Positions 63,475 through 64,000 of a stretch of 64,000 nucleotides of DNA are shown here, one piece after another. The stretch's first letter is position 1. The number at the start of each line of letters is the position of its first letter. A program made the position numbers and the translations under genes. The notes under the pieces are model-generated. The model did no database searches. It was not told where the DNA came from and was given only the letters and a program-made list of their open reading frames with translations. The DNA is from CATQHP01 sp965205595 (lineage in GTDB: Bacteria; Acidobacteriota; Terriglobia; Bryobacterales; UBA6623), in assembly GCA_965205595.1 (NCBI GenBank), contig CBDBHI010000003.1:1-64000 (forward strand). The letters are read 5' to 3'.

Positions 63475-64000
63475 GAAATTGTCCCGAGCTCAGTTGGGGG
63501 ATAAAGGGGCGGCGGTTCTCAAGCTTGGTTCTCTGGGAGAATCGAGCAAATCTTTAACCACAAAGGAGAACCGCCGTGAAGAAACCGTATCACATTCTTG
63601 ATTCCGCCAAGCAGCAGCGGCTGAGGCCCGAGGAGCTCACGCGTCTGCTCAGCCAAAACGCGCAGCTCATGCTGCCCCTCGTCGAACTCATCGAACAATG
63701 CCAGGGAGCCGTCGACGAGGTCATCGACGTCACCGGCCGCGCCGCCATCCAAGCCGTGCTCGAACTCTCTGCCCAGCAGGTCACCGGAGGCGAACTCGCC
63801 CAACCCGGCAAGAAGCGCGACGGCGACGTGCTGCGCTGGGGACGGCAATCGGGCCGCGTGAATCTAAGCGATCGCAAGCTGCGGGTGGCCAAGCCGCGCT
63901 TGCGCAAACGCTCCGGCGGCGAGGTCAAAGTGCCCGCCTACGAATCCCTGCAAGACGACGAGCGGCTAGGCTCGCGCATGCTGGATATCTTGATGAAAGG
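63475..64000 (+). mobile_element. IS256-family insertion sequence, second copy (cut by window end)
   Basis: Starts GAAATTGTCCCGAGCTCAG, as in the copy at 61403, and stays closely similar with scattered differences. It continues beyond the window. Confidence 0.9.
63576..64000 (+). CDS. IS256-family transposase, 5' part
   Basis: First ~141 codons of a second Mutator-type transposase, from GTG at 63576. It differs from the first copy at a few residues (for example DSAKQQRLRPEEL and GGELAQPGKKRDG). The final bases are identical to the fragment at 35003-35060, so that scar derives from this variant rather than from the complete neighbour. Confidence 0.93.
   Translation, partial: MKKPYHILDSAKQQRLRPEELTRLLSQNAQLMLPLVELIEQCQGAVDEVIDVTGRAAIQAVLELSAQQVTGGELAQPGKKRDGDVLRWGRQSGRVNLSDRKLRVAKPRLRKRSGGEVKVPAYESLQDDERLGSRMLDILMK

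Noticed and set aside
1..64000. Prophage region
   Set aside because: No phage structural, packaging or lysis genes are seen; the single lysozyme-like gene at 13.8 kb stands alone.

Overview
The window looks like a chromosomal segment of an Acidobacteriota bacterium of the Bryobacterales (Solibacterales) type. The evidence is two proteins ending in the TIGR03437 C-terminal domain typical of that order, a very large Oar-like TonB-dependent receptor with a carboxypeptidase-regulatory N-domain, a PSCyt1/PSD1 + DUF1501 pair, and a remnant of the 'LKEY...DPIVR' regulatory module common in this group. This is inference from family content; no 16S rRNA gene is present.

Layout. 0-11 kb: a Tat-exported Gfo/Idh/MocA oxidoreductase, a frame-broken SIR2-STAND gene resembling anti-phage NADase proteins, a small secreted protein with a near-consensus promoter, a lipoprotein sulfatase, a glucose/sorbosone-type dehydrogenase and an Ig-like/CBM-like exoprotein cut by one in-frame stop. 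11-15 kb: a VTT-domain membrane protein, a GT-C-like membrane protein and a lytic-transglycosylase-like protein. 15-20 kb: a ferrous-iron locus made of a DtxR-type regulator with a perfect palindromic operator at its start codon, a membrane-anchored DtxR-like protein with two FeoA-like domains, FeoB in two reading frames, and a PaaK-like ligase. 20-26 kb: an SDR remnant, DnaB, a BlaI/M56-TonB_C pair, YceH and a HupE/UreJ protein. 26-35 kb: an NHL lipoprotein, PSD1 and DUF1501 genes on the plus strand, facing a PQQ alcohol dehydrogenase-MsrB pair. 35-37 kb: an IlvD/Edd sugar-acid dehydratase.

37-42 kb is an accessory island: a complete IS4-like element, an AbrB-like gene overlapping a truncated DDE transposase, then a complete restriction-modification set (C5 methyltransferase, NgoMIV-like endonuclease, Vsr). 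42-50 kb: a TonB receptor, a frameshifted radical SAM gene, and a three-gene minus-strand cluster (Gfo/Idh/MocA, GT4, a methyltransferase lacking its SAM motif I). 50-53.3 kb is a pseudogene zone (an integrase-type transposase and an FG-GAP/DUF11 exoprotein). tRNA-Lys(CTT) and an alpha/beta hydrolase-domain protein follow.

56-64 kb is a mobile-element pile-up: IS21 next to an IS91-associated-type integrase fragment, IS3 with a -1 slippery heptamer, IS256, and the start of a second IS256 at the window edge. A third IS256 piece lies at 35.0 kb. A protein-kinase gene and a small hypothetical gene are truncated around these insertions.

Two themes stand out. Several otherwise well-preserved genes carry one lesion each (SIR2-STAND, Ig-like exoprotein, FeoB, radical SAM, IstA), which is either real decay or assembly error and should be settled first. 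The most distinctive functional units are the iron locus with its membrane-tethered DtxR-FeoA-FeoA protein, the methyltransferase/NgoMIV-like/Vsr trio, the SIR2-STAND gene and the quinoprotein-MsrB lipoprotein pair.
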